A stretch of DNA of 64,000 nt, from the NCBI GenBank assembly GCA_030248065.1, contig JASAMV010001506.1, positions 62,001 through 126,000 of the forward strand, read 5' to 3'. The notes under the pieces were generated by a model. It ran no database searches and was not told the DNA's origin. It saw nothing but the letters and a program-made list of their open reading frames with translations. Origin of the DNA: Rhynchonema sp. JSB1_4. Its lineage: Eukaryota; Nematoda; Chromadorea; Monhysterida; Xyalidae. Position numbers and translations under genes: made by a program. Below are positions 51,016 to 62,568 of the stretch, piece by piece. The number at the start of each line of letters is the position of its first letter. The first letter of the stretch is position 1.

Positions 51016-51522
51016 CAGGGTTGGGCAAAAAAACGACGGCGTTTTTTCCTTAAAAAACGACGTTTTTTTAAAAAAACGCCTGGGTCGTTTTTCGTTTTTT
51101 TAAATCCTGAATTTCCTTGATTTTCCCTGATTTTTCAGGGAAAGTACCCTGATTATCAAGGAAAAATGAATTTTTTGTCCCATTTTTTTCAAAAAAATTT
51201 CGACCAATTTTTACTTTGTCGAGATACGTCGATATACGGAGTTTGACTTTCAGTGATGACCCCGGCCAAAGCTGGTCCCACGATGCGGGTCTGATATGGG
51301 ATCTTAGCAACTCGCTAGAAAAGGGTTGAAACCCGTTTATTTTGCCTCAGAACACATAGAATTACTTCATTTAACCAGGTTTTCTTCCCAACATGAGCGT
51401 TTTCCAATTTTTTTGGAGGCATATTTTGGTCATCTGGGCGTTTAAAAAAACGTTTTAAAAAAACGTTTTTTTTATAAAAAAACGATTTTTTTGAAAAAAA
51501 AAACATTTTTTGCCCAACCCTG
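51016..51522. mobile_element. hAT-like MITE in C3 intron 2
   Basis: Inverted ends CAGGGTTGGGCAAAAAA and complement, with exact 8-bp flanks TCAGTAAC (51008-51015 and 51523-51530). It is the tandem-duplication partner of 35191-35702. Confidence 0.9.
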
Positions 51523-52272
51523 TCAGTAACTACATATAAGTATATAGGCACCTCGAAGCCAACATTATCGGCCACCACGCATGAACAAAAAACCCGCTTG
51601 CGAACCCGAACAAAAAGCCACCATTCAATCCAAGATTATTCTGAAGCTTTTCGAAAGTCTCTTGCGAATATCTCAATTGAGTTATCATGCCGTCGGTGCG
51701 TCCTTTAGGTGCACTCTATGGACTGGAAGCATTATCAGCAGTCCACCACATTCGCTTGCAGATTCCGGCTTTCCCTGTTCGGGACCCCGCGACCCCGGCG
51801 AGGGCCAGTTCCGTCTGACACGATGGCATTTCGACCGCATGACGGGCAACTGCGAGGCGTTCTTCTACCGCGGATACAAGAGCAACGCGAACAACTATCC
51901 GACACAGAAACATTGTCAGGTGGCCTGCATGGCTCATGTGTTCAAGAATCAGTTTGGTGAGTTTTGGGCTAATCATGTGGCCATCCTGGTGCAAAGGTCG
52001 TGGCGCTTGTGGCACGCGTGACATCCGCGCACGCAATGACCTGATTTTCTGCCAGTCTGCCGATAGAAACACCAAATAAAAACTTTGATTGATATGTTTC
52101 ATTCATGGAATCAAAATGAGCAGCATACCGCGAGGTTTTATGCAAGCAGAGAGCAATGAAACATCAAACCAATTTCAGAACGTCTCTATTTTGGATCAGC
52201 TTTCTTGGACACGGCCTACCCATATGGAGCCCTACCAGGCCCGGGAGTCGTTCTGCCCAACCCCGTCACCCA

Positions 52273-54170
52273 ACGGCACGAAATGCACAGGCTAGTCCGA
52301 CAATTAACATCACAAAATATACAGGCTAGTCCCCCGACAAACGAGCAAGACTGACAGGCAAGGGCGATCTCCGTCGACGCGTTGCGTCGCCGTCGATGCC
52401 CTTGAGTGTCAACACATGACGTGACTAATATGCCTAATCACTAAACACACAGCCTGGATTGGTTAGTCACCAACTAACGGCACGAAATGCACAGGCTAGT
52501 CCGACAATTAACGTCAAAAAATATACAGGCTGGACCCCCGACCAACGGGCAAGACTGACGGGCAAGGGCGATCTCCGTCGACGCGTTGCGTCGCCGTCGA
52601 TGCCCTTGAGTGTCAATACAAGACATGACTAATATCGCTAAACACAAAACGCACAGGCTGGATTGGTTAGTCCAACAACTAACGGCACGAAATGCACAGG
52701 CTAGTCCGACAATTAACGTCATAAAACACAGAATGGACAGGCTGTTGATTGACTGTACACAATACAACATTAGAAGTACTGGCTGGACTGGACTCACAAA
52801 ACACACGGGATAGTCCCTCAACTAACATCACAAAACACAGGCTGGACAGGCTACTCCTCCAACTAACGGGCAAAAGCGATCTCCGTCGGCTCGCTGCGTC
52901 GCCGTCGATAGCACTTGGCAAAATAGAAATTATCCATGGTTTGCCTTCTTAATTTCATAAAAAGACTCGGCTTCAATCAGAAAGCCATCACTTTACGAAA
53001 TCCCGCACCAAATAAAACAAACAAGAATGCACAGCATGATCACGCGTGAGAAAAAGCACACATAATAATAAACTTTCACACGCGCAACTTTCCCACGGGG
53101 GATTAACAAAACTTATCATAACAATCAGCTAAGAGATTAGTGTCACGCAAAGAAATGGGTGCGCGGCAGTTGAAATCATGCGCTTATATGCACGAAATCG
53201 CTTATATCAATTCACGCACCTTTCACGAAATCGCTTACAACGACCACACATGCTTTTAAGTCCGACCTACGCTCGGGAATTCAAACTAACACATGTGAAA
53301 CGATCCATTATTAGCATACTGTAAGTTTTAACGTGACTAACTCTCAAAACTGTCAAGCTGCAAACCAGCCACGCTCAATCCAACACAGCCGCCGCACACT
53401 TATTCGAAAACAATCAAACTATCACACAAAATCAACTGAATCCTGAATCGCACCCAAATTCCACCGTTTTTGGGTGACCCAAAAACCCGTTTTTAAACGG
53501 TGGACCGATCTGAAAGTTTCACACTTCTTTGACCTGCAGACGTACTCTCAAAAACAATCAAAACATCGCTCAACGCAAACCACATTAAGCCGTGCCAACC
53601 TCGCAAACCCGAACTCGAACACAAATTTTACCACTTTTTGGGTGACCCAAAAGACGGTTTTTACAAGGAGGACCGATCTGAAATTTTCACACTTCTTTGA
53701 CCTCCAGACGGACACTGAAAAACAATCGAAACATCGCTCAACACAATCCACATTAAACCGCGCCAACCTCGCAAACCTGAACTCAAACAGAAATTTTACC
53801 ACTTTTGGGTGACCCAAAAACCGGATTTTACAAGGTGGACCGATCTGAAATTTCCACACTTCATTAACCTCCAGACGGACTCACAAAAACAATCAAAACA
53901 CCACTCAACACAAACCACGTTAAACCGCGCCAACCTCGCGAACCTTAACTCGAACACAAATTTCACCGCTTTTCGGGTAACCCAAAAAAACAGTTTTTAC
54001 AGGGTGGACCGATCTGAACTTTTCACACTTCTTTGACCTCCAGACGGACTCTGAAAAACAGTAAAAACATCGCTCAACCCAAACCACATTAAACCGCGCC
54101 AACCTCGCAAACCTGAACTCGAACACAAATTTTACCACTTTTTGGGTGACCCAAAAAACCGCTTTACAGG
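52273..54170. repeat. Unit 2 copies of the 204-bp and 168-bp tandem repeats
   Basis: 52273-52930 repeats the 204-bp family (GGCACGAAATGC near 52274, 52478 and 52684) and 53450-54170 the 168-bp family. The 168-bp array has one unit fewer than in unit 1. The sequence between them (52930-53450) and after (54170-54840) is non-coding and matches 37065-37590 and 38485-39160. Confidence 0.8.
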
Positions 54171-56108
54171 GTGGACCAATCTGATGTTTTCATCACTTTC
54201 AAACCCGCAGACAGGCTCTCCAAACCAATCAAAATATCAACCAAAACAAGTCACACACGGTCAGAATAATGCTCACAAAAAACATTTGTTGTCCAACTAA
54301 CCGCCAAAAACTAAGTGAAACATCACCGGCCGTTTTCTCGCGATATAAGCGATATTAATTTTTTGTACATCTTTCGCCATAGTCCCCACCAATAGACAAA
54401 TCGAACGATATACGACTTGGCCGGCCTGATTCAGGATCCTTAGCACAGTTGTCATCTGTCCCACTTTATGTGGCCGCCGGACACACAAATTTTCGGGTGG
54501 CTGAAAAACACCTTTCTGCGGGGTGGATCGAGCTGAAATTTTCAGCGTTATGTAACGGCTGGACGGCCACTCCAAAACAATCAAAACATCATTAAAAACC
54601 AGTCACACGTCACCACGACAGAACCCCCGTTTTTAACACACAAGGTATAGGCAAAAACCACTAAATCCAGCCAGGTGATGTTTCACTTGAGAATTTCAAA
54701 AAAACATTTCCGCGGTCTCTCATCCTATCGAACTGTCCTTCCGATAGACATATGACAAACCCCAGAAAGCAAAACCGCGATCGTTCGGTTCCCAACCAAG
54801 GTATACGGAGGTTAACGGCCGTGATTGCAAATAAAAGGCCCTGAACTTGAGTCAACCACAAATCTGTGTCTAATCGAAGGTCACAGTCATGACGACGAAG
54901 ACTAGATCTGGATTGGCTCGATCACCAAGCTCGACACTTGGACCAAAATAAATGGAACTCACGAGCTTTTTGAACAATTGCAACGTTTCAGCGTGTGCCC
55001 TTCTACTCCTGGCAACCTCGTCAGTGTTTCTGCTAGTCCGTCACCGAAGAAAGTGTGTTTCGGTACGTTTGTGTGACGAGCGACATCGACCGGTGCTGAA
55101 GATACCGCTGGATTGTTGGCCGGTCAAGCAGCTGATATGCAGATATAGACAGGGATTTGGGCAGAGATTCGATTGTGAGTTGATGTTTCAATCATTGGCG
55201 GTCATCTGGATATGAGGATGACCTGGTGCGCTTCCCGGCTGTAAAAACGAATTGAAGTGTGCAACCGCAACAGGCTGCACAACTTCCACACTTGCTTGTT
55301 TATTTGTAAGTATTGTTGTTGTTGATTTGCGCGTTTGAGCACCAGCTGGTGCCAAATGCGCTTTGATGGAAGGCGACAACAGTGGCCTTGACTTAATCCA
55401 AACAAAAACGGTATCGCAAACTTGATAATGGAATCTTTACGGTTCAAGCCTGTCTTGGTCAAATGACCTGATTGAAGCCAAGTATTTGTCATGCGTGTTT
55501 GCTGATGTCACCAAAATTCAGGCCGGCGTCAGCTTCGACTCCAGTTGGATCCGATCATATCAATCACACCGTTTTATAGCGGTTAACGCCTTTTCCAGAC
55601 ACCCATCCCGGCGATCCGAGAGTCACAGCAATTAGAAGGACAGAAGTGGACGCGGTAAATGAAGAGCCTGTGGTGCAAGCCGTAACTGAGGAGTCACAGA
55701 CATCCGTTGCTGACCCTGGTCACCTACTGGCCGAGCCTTTGACCTCGATGGTCACGTGGGACTCGGAGCTAAATTGTGAGTTAAATAAATGGTGAATACG
55801 CCAAAAAGGCTGAAGTTGCAGTTGGTATTTTTTTTGCTCAATTTTTGCACTTTCTGACGGATTCGCACTGACGATGACCTGGTGCACCGTCCATCCGTGA
55901 GGAGTTGGAGCACATATTGGTCAACTTTAATGCTTTTCCAGCCCAATCATCGCTCAACCCTCCGCGTGTCTGGCATCGTCTGTCGCGTCCCACCGCTCTG
56001 CCACCGGCACCACCTGACCCGGAATCAGCAAGCACAAATAATGATGAAGAGCCGATTGGTGATACGAACAGCTCGATCAGTTTGTCGAGTTTTGGCGGCA
56101 ACGAGTGA

Positions 56109-57165
56109 AACATCAGCGAGCTAAAAGTGTACGGCGTCAAATTGAACAAATACTGCAGTAATTTGAAAGAAATGCCGTTTCTTTTTAATGCGCGTGGCCG
56201 TATATTTGTTCAGCTTTTTCATGTTTGAGAACTAAAACCATGTTGATAAACAACTTTTTACGCTGGTCGTGATATCAATGAATCTGCGAAACATCATGAA
56301 CCAAAGGTGACGAGACCAATATCATCGGTTCTGAAAGGACGGACCAGAAAGAAGTACCGATCCTCAAGTTTGACTTTATTGATGCCGACCCGCATTCTTT
56401 AGAAATAGTGCAGTACTTCTACTGCCAGTGATTGATGTTTATTAATTAACGGATTGACTTATTTGTGAGAGAACAACTTTCGTTCGGCGTAGGTTATCTT
56501 GGGCAAATTTTATGACATTCGATCAGGTGAACAGGTCATGATCACATCTCACTGCGCCCAGCGTGGAGCATCATCAGAATTCCTATCCTGAAAGTGAATC
56601 TCCATTATGGCCGCGTGTGACGAATTGAGCGCAAAAACCTGGCGCACGATGGTAATGAGACGCTATTTCTTCGAGATTAGGCGCTTTTTATGTTTCATGA
56701 GACATGCGCGAAAATATGACTGACTATTGTACGTATATGTACATGCGTGTACGGTGTCACAGAGAGTAGATTTCATGTGTCGCGCGCAATGCTCACAAAA
56801 AGTTTGCCCTAACACACCTGCGACTAAAGTCATAATAACCAGTCTGATGGGCTGTTCACGGTTTGCTGTCACTACGTTTCGCAAAAAAAGCTGTCTGACG
56901 CTCGCAAAAGTCACTAATCATATCCAGCATTACCGAGACAAATAACGGAGACGTAAATCGAGAAAAAGTGGTCAAGGTGAGGCTGGATTAAATTGTCATT
57001 ACTGGATTTGCGTTTTATCGTTGGTAACCTGTAATGTTTGATCCGATAAACTCTCGCACTTTATTACCGTTGTTAGATCAGTCTGGCTTTGCTCACAATT
57101 TCTGAGTAATCTCCAGAAGTTATTCACAGATTTATATATTTTGGGTGCGTGTATTTTCTGAGAAA
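56109..57165. other. C3-D3 intergenic region
   Basis: Counterpart of 28932-29996 but more diverged, with many small indels. The frame open in the other two copies is interrupted here. It should hold the D3 promoter. Confidence 0.45.
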
Positions 57166-59905
57166 ATGTATTTGGCTTGTCAATTCTGGATCCAGCTGTG
57201 CCTGAGCGCCAGCTTGTTTTTGGTGGCAAGAGCTTGTCACAGAACGGTCATCAGGCAAGCGGTGGGCGGCGCAAACCATGCAAGTTGGTTTTCCCGTTTC
57301 TCATGACTCTCTTCACAGTGTAGAATTGTATGTACATGTGTCATTAAAAACGGCACGGGCATATTATGTAATACTCAAACTGCTGCTTTTAACTGCCTGA
57401 TGTACCCCAAACTACGGGTCCCCATTTTGCAGTGCAATGTACAGAGTTATATTTTGTCCGGTCTAAGTTGACGACCAGGTTGAAGACATGGATATAAGTC
57501 TAATGTTACCTGACCCGCAACCCGTCAGGGTCCTCAATTTTGTACATTTTACAAAAACTGAAGAAAAAAGTTAACTATTCAATATTTTCTTGCAGCCTGC
57601 GGTGCTGTGAGTACAACAGCAGTGGACGCTCATGCCATAAATCCATTCGTGTTTTATGAAGAGACGAATTTGGATGGATCCCATTACTCTGGCACGAATG
57701 CATACGTCACTTGTCCAGGAATGGGCGTTACTCGATTGTTGTATGAGCAAAATAGTTGGTTCACACTTTTCGTCAGGTTAAAATTAAAGAGTGCGGAAAA
57801 GTTAGTTTGAACAAAAACTTCACTGTTGCCTTTCAGCTGTAAAGATGTACACGGGCATGCAGGTTCTGTCGTGTGTCGACGGAACGTGGAAAATCGGCAA
57901 TGACAACTTTGACCCGCTTTCATGTGCTTACGGTAAATTGAATGGTTAAATTAACTGAAATTTAGCGGGTGGCTCATTCCTGTTAATTTCTGTCTTTAAT
58001 TCGCGTTTCTTCATACCCGTGCAGCGTGCAAGGATCTGCTGGAGGACGAATCTACTGACATCGTCTACACTCAGGGTCGTGTCATTGATGGATGTCAACT
58101 GTCACTGCCTGGAACTCAGGTTTGTTGTATGTAAGGGTACGCACTGGAATTCGTCGAGGTACGGTACCACAGCGTAGAGTTGTCACCACAGACCAACAAG
58201 CAATTTTTGCATTGGTTGCATTGAAATGGAATCAGCAAAACACAGAAACGCACACTGTAAAACAGTGTGAAAAGTCATGTAACCTAGTCGTGGGGGACCG
58301 ATCATATTCCGCGACTTTTCAGGCCCGCCAGTTCTGACCCGACCCAGTTTTTCAGGCCCGGCCGATTCAGGCCCAGCATGTTTGACCCGTTTATAGGCTT
58401 AAGCTTAGGTTCCAGCCGGGCCTGAATGGCCGGGCCTGAACCTGTGCCCCGGGACTGAATCGTCGCACAATAAACCGATCAACAACCTTGACATGACAAG
58501 AGAGTTGAACATAGTCAACGTTGATTTTTATTATGTGCACAGGCGTCCGTGCAGTGCCGGGACCCAGTAGGTACAACAGGTCTGGTGGATTTGTTCCAAG
58601 GAATCGACGCGAACGCACAAAAAGTGAGCGGCCCCGTCACTTTGACTTGTTCGTCACAAGGAGAATGGTTGACGGGCACCACTGCTGTCACGCAGTACAC
58701 CTGTTATACACGTTAGTATGGTCCACGTCTGACAAAGTTTTACTGTAAAAAACAATTTTGTAATTTTTTGTTTAATTTTAATTAAGCAATTTTGAAAACA
58801 TTGTTCTACTACTGTAGCCCTGTGATTTCCCCGAAACAAATTTCCTGCTGGAACGTACAGATCGCCTAACAGAGTCCCAGTGTGCAGGCTTTTTTGGCCT
58901 ATCGCGGTTGACCGCGGTCAACTGCTTGCCCACCGAATGGCTATGTCCCACATAAAAAGTACAGTACAGCCGACTGCAGCCCCACTGCTTGCTGCCGCAG
59001 TCGACTGCAGTTGACTGCGGTGGACCGCGGTAGCTGTTTTTGTGTGTGGTGGTCAACCGCAGTCAACCGCAGTGGTAGGCAGTTGTGTGTTAAACAGGCC
59101 AATGCGGTGGGCTCGCGGTTGACCGGTAGGCCAAAAAAATCCTGCGCACTGGGTCGCCGCTACTTGTTGGGGAACTGTAATCCTGAGCTTGGCCCAAAGA
59201 AATACTGAAAATGTACAACAACCATTCATGGTTTGGTCTACGAAGAACGAGCTCCTTATCGGACTACTCAAGCTCAACTAAGATTTCGTACAGCTGCAAA
59301 CCTGTGTAAGTGAATTCAGGTTGTGTCGAGCCGCCGTTCACCAAAATTGACAACAACAATTTCGTGGGTAATCTACCGGCGGGCACCAATTCAATGATGC
59401 ATCGAGGCTTGCTGCCGGATGTTGCGATCGCTCATCAGACTATCAACACATTTGCGTGCAACGCGAACAATGCGGCGGGCAACCCCGATTACAAGATATT
59501 CTACGCCGACGGCACCGAGTCGGTTAGTTTCCCTCAAACACCATAGATTGAAAATTCCAATTTATATGGTGTTCTCAAATTGGAAATCTAACTGCGTCTT
59601 GGGTTGAATTGGACCAATTTTCTTGTGTCAAACGTGCTGCATATTTCATGCTGTTTGCAAAAAGACACAGAAACAATAATGTGCAGCGATGATTTTACAG
59701 CAATGTTAATGATGCCAAAAATGATCGATTGGTTAACTCGCGTTGCTCGATTTCATTTTCGTAAATTTTTTAGGCCGATCTGGAAGACGATTTGATGCCG
59801 ACATTAGAATGCGACAATGGCCTGTGGAAGATCGCCGCTGTGAACATGCAAGTTGCAACCGTGACCGTTGGCAAGTACATAAAAGCGTTCCGATGTCTGC
59901 CTTGA
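57166..59905 (+). CDS. Gene D3: diverged secreted protein with three C6-like modules
   Basis: Exons 57166-57283, 57596-57754, 57837-57932, 58025-58119, 58543-58711, 59320-59522, 59774-59905 (323 residues, all in phase). The N-terminus (MYLACQFWIQLCLSASLFLV) and modules 1 and 2 are close to D1/D2; module 3 is much more diverged (CVEPPFTKIDNNNF, CDNGLWKIAAVNMQ, ending KAFRCLP). All module cysteines are kept despite amino-acid change, which supports selection. Intron 5 carries a 278-bp inverted-repeat element. Confidence 0.85.
58876..59153. mobile_element. Short inverted-repeat element in D3 intron 5
   Basis: Left end CCCAGTGTGCAGGCTTTTTT and right end complement CCCAGTGCGCAGGATTTTTT are imperfect inverted repeats. 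The interior has repeated palindromes around CGGTTGACCGCGG and GCAGTCGACTGCAGTTGACT. No clear target duplication. Non-autonomous MITE is the likely class. Confidence 0.65.
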
Positions 59906-61002
59906 TGCACTTGACTTATCTGTCAACCACTCATATGCATACCCGCACAAACTCTTTGACTTCATTTCGTGCCTGCTCATCATTGTGTAGCTCTACGCTA
60001 GTTTCACAGTTCGTTCCCTCTTTTATGCAAGTCCAGCCAGCTTCAACTTCGTCCTCTGTCTGTACTTTGTCTACATTCTGTCCAATAGTTTCTGTGGCAG
60101 TTTTATGCCGACTTTATGCACGTTGTATACACAAAATGACGAACGAAAATAAATCAAAATCAAAATATTCATCAATAATGCTGTTTGTGATGACTAAAAT
60201 CTATACAGTGGAGATCTTAATCAAAATGTGCACCAAAATTCAAACGAAACGTGAGTTTATTGCAATTTTCGCTGAACATCGATTCCTTGTAGAGTTGTGT
60301 CCAGGGGTGGCACCGGTCGAGCAATGATTCGGGGAAGAAACTGAAAAAAAGTTTTCGATCAAAATAAATAAATTCAATTTATCAGAGAAGAAAGGTGAAG
60401 GTATGAAGCAAGGTACAAAAATGTAAAGCCGGTATGCACTTTGCTGGCGTCCTGGGTGATGGGGTGGGTATGACTTTGACGTGAACAATATTTTACCCCA
60501 TCTTCGTTGTTATTACACAACCACTGTGAAACTTGCAGCCAGCTGCATAGCACACGGGCATAGACAGGCTCAGGCATGCATGGCCAGGTGGCTGAAGTTA
60601 AAGGAAAACTACGTCAACACGTTTCGGAGGCGGTGTGCTTGCAAAACAAATGGAAAGAGAAAACCCTCTTGCACCCCATTGTATTCTGCAACGTGCAACA
60701 TTTTCCCAAATCAGCAGTCACGTACGTGTGAATGTTGCTATCTGGCGCCTCCGAAATCGGCTTCCTGTTGGCGTGGTGCTACTATACACAAATCGTTGTA
60801 GCATATTATTGTGGTCTGGCGAATAGACACACCGCGTATTACGAGCCCGAGAATATTATACGCTGTGCTTATGAATATTATACGCTGTGCTTACTGTATG
60901 TGGCATTGTCCCTGCAGCGTAACGTTATACGAGGAGAGAATTGTGTGTGCGCGCTGCGTATCGTTCGGTTTATATGAAGTGGTTAGTGCGGCCACTGAGC
61001 TC
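59906..61002. other. Region downstream of D3, no gene seen
   Basis: AATAAA-type signals occur near 60149 and 60363 and may serve D3. A plus frame of 194 codons at 59743-60327 overlaps D3 exon 7 in another frame and is judged spurious. No repeat or further gene supported. Confidence 0.45.
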
Positions 61003-61073
61003 GTTCCTGTAGCTCAGTTGGATAGAGCGCCTGGCCGGTTGGGAGGTCGGAGGTTCGAGTCCTCTCAGGAACA
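61003..61073 (+). tRNA. tRNA-like gene or tRNA pseudogene with short anticodon arm
   Basis: Acceptor strands GTTCCTG and CAGGAAC pair perfectly. The D arm (GCTC AGTTGGATA GAGC) and T arm (GGAGG TTCGAGT CCTCT) are canonical and double as A and B boxes for RNA polymerase III. The anticodon arm is about 3 bp short: CCTGG has no matching CCAGG, and CCGGTTGGG precedes the variable loop AGGTC. No anticodon can be assigned safely. It may be a pseudogene, a tRNA-derived element, or carry a deletion. Confidence 0.6.
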
Positions 61074-61126
61074 TTGTTTGGTGGTCGCAAGTCGACATTA
61101 TGTAGAAACAGCATGTTGTGCCAAAG

Positions 61127-61321
61127 TCAAACTAACACCACCCAAGTCAGACCCAGCCCCAACACGACGCCAGCAAAGTACCTGAACAGCGGATTTAAAA
61201 CTTGAACCTTTCGGTGTGACCCGTTGTCCAGCTGCTTTGGCGGTGTCTCATTCGCTTCATCCTCATCTGAGCTGTAGTCAATCTCTGTTGGCTTGTAGTT
61301 GACGGCGATAAATGTCAGCAT
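61127..61321 (-). CDS. Possible small tail-anchored protein or exon
   Basis: A 64-codon frame starts MLTFIAVNYKPTEIDYSSDE, has an acidic stretch, and ends with a hydrophobic segment (FAGVVLGLGLTWVVLV). A possible donor (CAG/GTACTT) falls just before that segment, so it could instead be one exon. No family recognised and no neighbours confirm it. Confidence 0.25.
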   Translation of the reverse strand: MLTFIAVNYKPTEIDYSSDEDEANETPPKQLDNGSHRKVQVLNPLFRYFAGVVLGLGLTWVVLV

Positions 61322-61603
61322 CAGAAATGAGCAAATGCTGCAAAATTGACATGTACGGACTTGCTGATAAAAGTGGTCTGGTGCACCACTGGTTTAGCCC
61401 TGGCCTTGACAATGGTGATCTAGCGGGTTTTTGGTCGTTGTCAAATTTGATAAATGCAGCGAATCGAATCTCTCAGAATCATGTTTCTTGAATTAAGGAT
61501 CATGAGATACAGTATGAGCTTCATTATCACTGATGTCACTAAGGTTCAAACGACCGCTAAAGTTTTTCCGAATTTGCCAAACGAGCTTGATACTCCAAGG
61601 TGG

Positions 61604-62556
61604 AGCTCGCGCGGGAAATTTTTTTGAAGGACGGGAAAAGTCGGGGAAATTTCCCGTTTTCCCCAAGGGTCCGGGAATTCTTGCGGATAATGGAAGCTTG
61701 GAATTTTGAAGGATGGGAAATGTCGCGGGAAATGGTTTTTGGAATTTTGAAGGACGGGAAATTGCGGGTAAAGGCCTGTTGTATTTCCGGCGGGAAATGC
61801 GGGAAAACGGGAAATTTCCCACGGAAATGGTGATACTTCACGCAGATTTCCCGCGCAAAATAGGAATTTCTCTCAAATTTCCCGCTGAAAATATAAATTT
61901 TCCGTAAATTTCCCGCGGAAAACACATAATTCCCGTGAATTTCCCGCCCTGGATTTTGGTTTGAGAAGTTACTAACGCAATAGCTGCCCGCTATAAACGT
62001 TCCTTTGATGTTTTAAAAAGTGGATGACAAATCCTGTAGTCTGTTGATGTAAACTGGCAATATAAAAGAAGGGCACTTATAGGTGACGTTGCCCCGATGA
62101 ACAACAACTGTATAACAGTATTTACCAAGAATTCAGGCCTGTTCATGCTGAGACACGTTCAAGCGAGTATTCAGGTTACACACACGTGACCATTAAATCC
62201 GTGAATTCTTGATTGATCGGTTCAGTGCGTGAGCCGCTGATTGTAATTTGAAAAATGCAGTCTAAGTCAATTGCACAGGATCGTGATCTTCATGAACAGG
62301 TCCAAAAAGCCAAAAACTCTATTTCCAACCAACACTAAGGAAGAAAAGCAAACAAAAGATCGTTTCGATTTCCTGTTTCCCGCGGGAAATTTCATGGGAA
62401 TTACTGACGGGAATTCCCCCGCGGGAAATGGCGGATTTCCCGCGGGAATTTTCAGGCACTATTTCCCGCGGGAAATGCCACCATCGAAGATATTTCCCGG
62501 GAAACGGGGACGGGAAATTTCCCGCAAATTTCCCTCCCTCCCCCCGCGCGAGCCCT
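61604..62556. mobile_element. Element rich in TTTCCCGCGGGAAA palindromes, 12-bp flanking repeat
   Basis: ACTCCAAGGTGG occurs at 61592-61603 and again at 62557-62568. Between them the ends are inverted (AGCTCGCGCGGGAAAT at left; complement of the right end AGGGCTCGCGCGGG). Both halves are packed with GGGAAATTTCCC and TTTCCCGCGGGAAA motifs; the centre (61960-62370) is unrelated. Target duplication length is uncertain because part of the 12 bp may belong to the termini. No transposase seen. Confidence 0.7.
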
Positions 62557-62568
62557 ACTCCAAGGTGG

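Larger units (their letters stand above)
39163..54845. repeat. Tandem duplication, unit 2
   Basis: Second copy of 26450-39162. It is about 3 kb longer because it gained a nested hAT-like element (40004-40795), a palindrome plus minisatellite (45401-47811) and a TA-flanked element (48953-49864), and lacks the insertion found at 32034-33027. The third C tail and D3 that follow are clearly more diverged. Confidence 0.85.
50111..56108 (+). pseudogene. Gene C3: degenerate copy of gene C
   Basis: Exon remnants: 50111-50199, 50699-50845, 51762-51956, 52179-52272, 54992-55062, 55132-55174, 55599-55775, 55942-56108. It shares with C2 the extra base in exon 1, the lost cysteine in exon 2 and the satellite replacing exons 5-14, but its Kunitz-like exon 3 is complete. 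Its start reads MRFLNCL. The transmembrane and tail exons are open and somewhat diverged from C1/C2. Intron 16 is only 424 bp and lacks the SINE and hAT insertions. Exon 3 and the membrane exon are phase-compatible, so skipping of broken exon 4 could in principle give a short membrane protein, but the exon 1 shift argues against it. Confidence 0.78.

Noticed and set aside
59743..60327. 194-codon plus-strand frame
   Set aside because: It overlaps D3 exon 7 in a different frame and beyond it has low-complexity composition with no domain.
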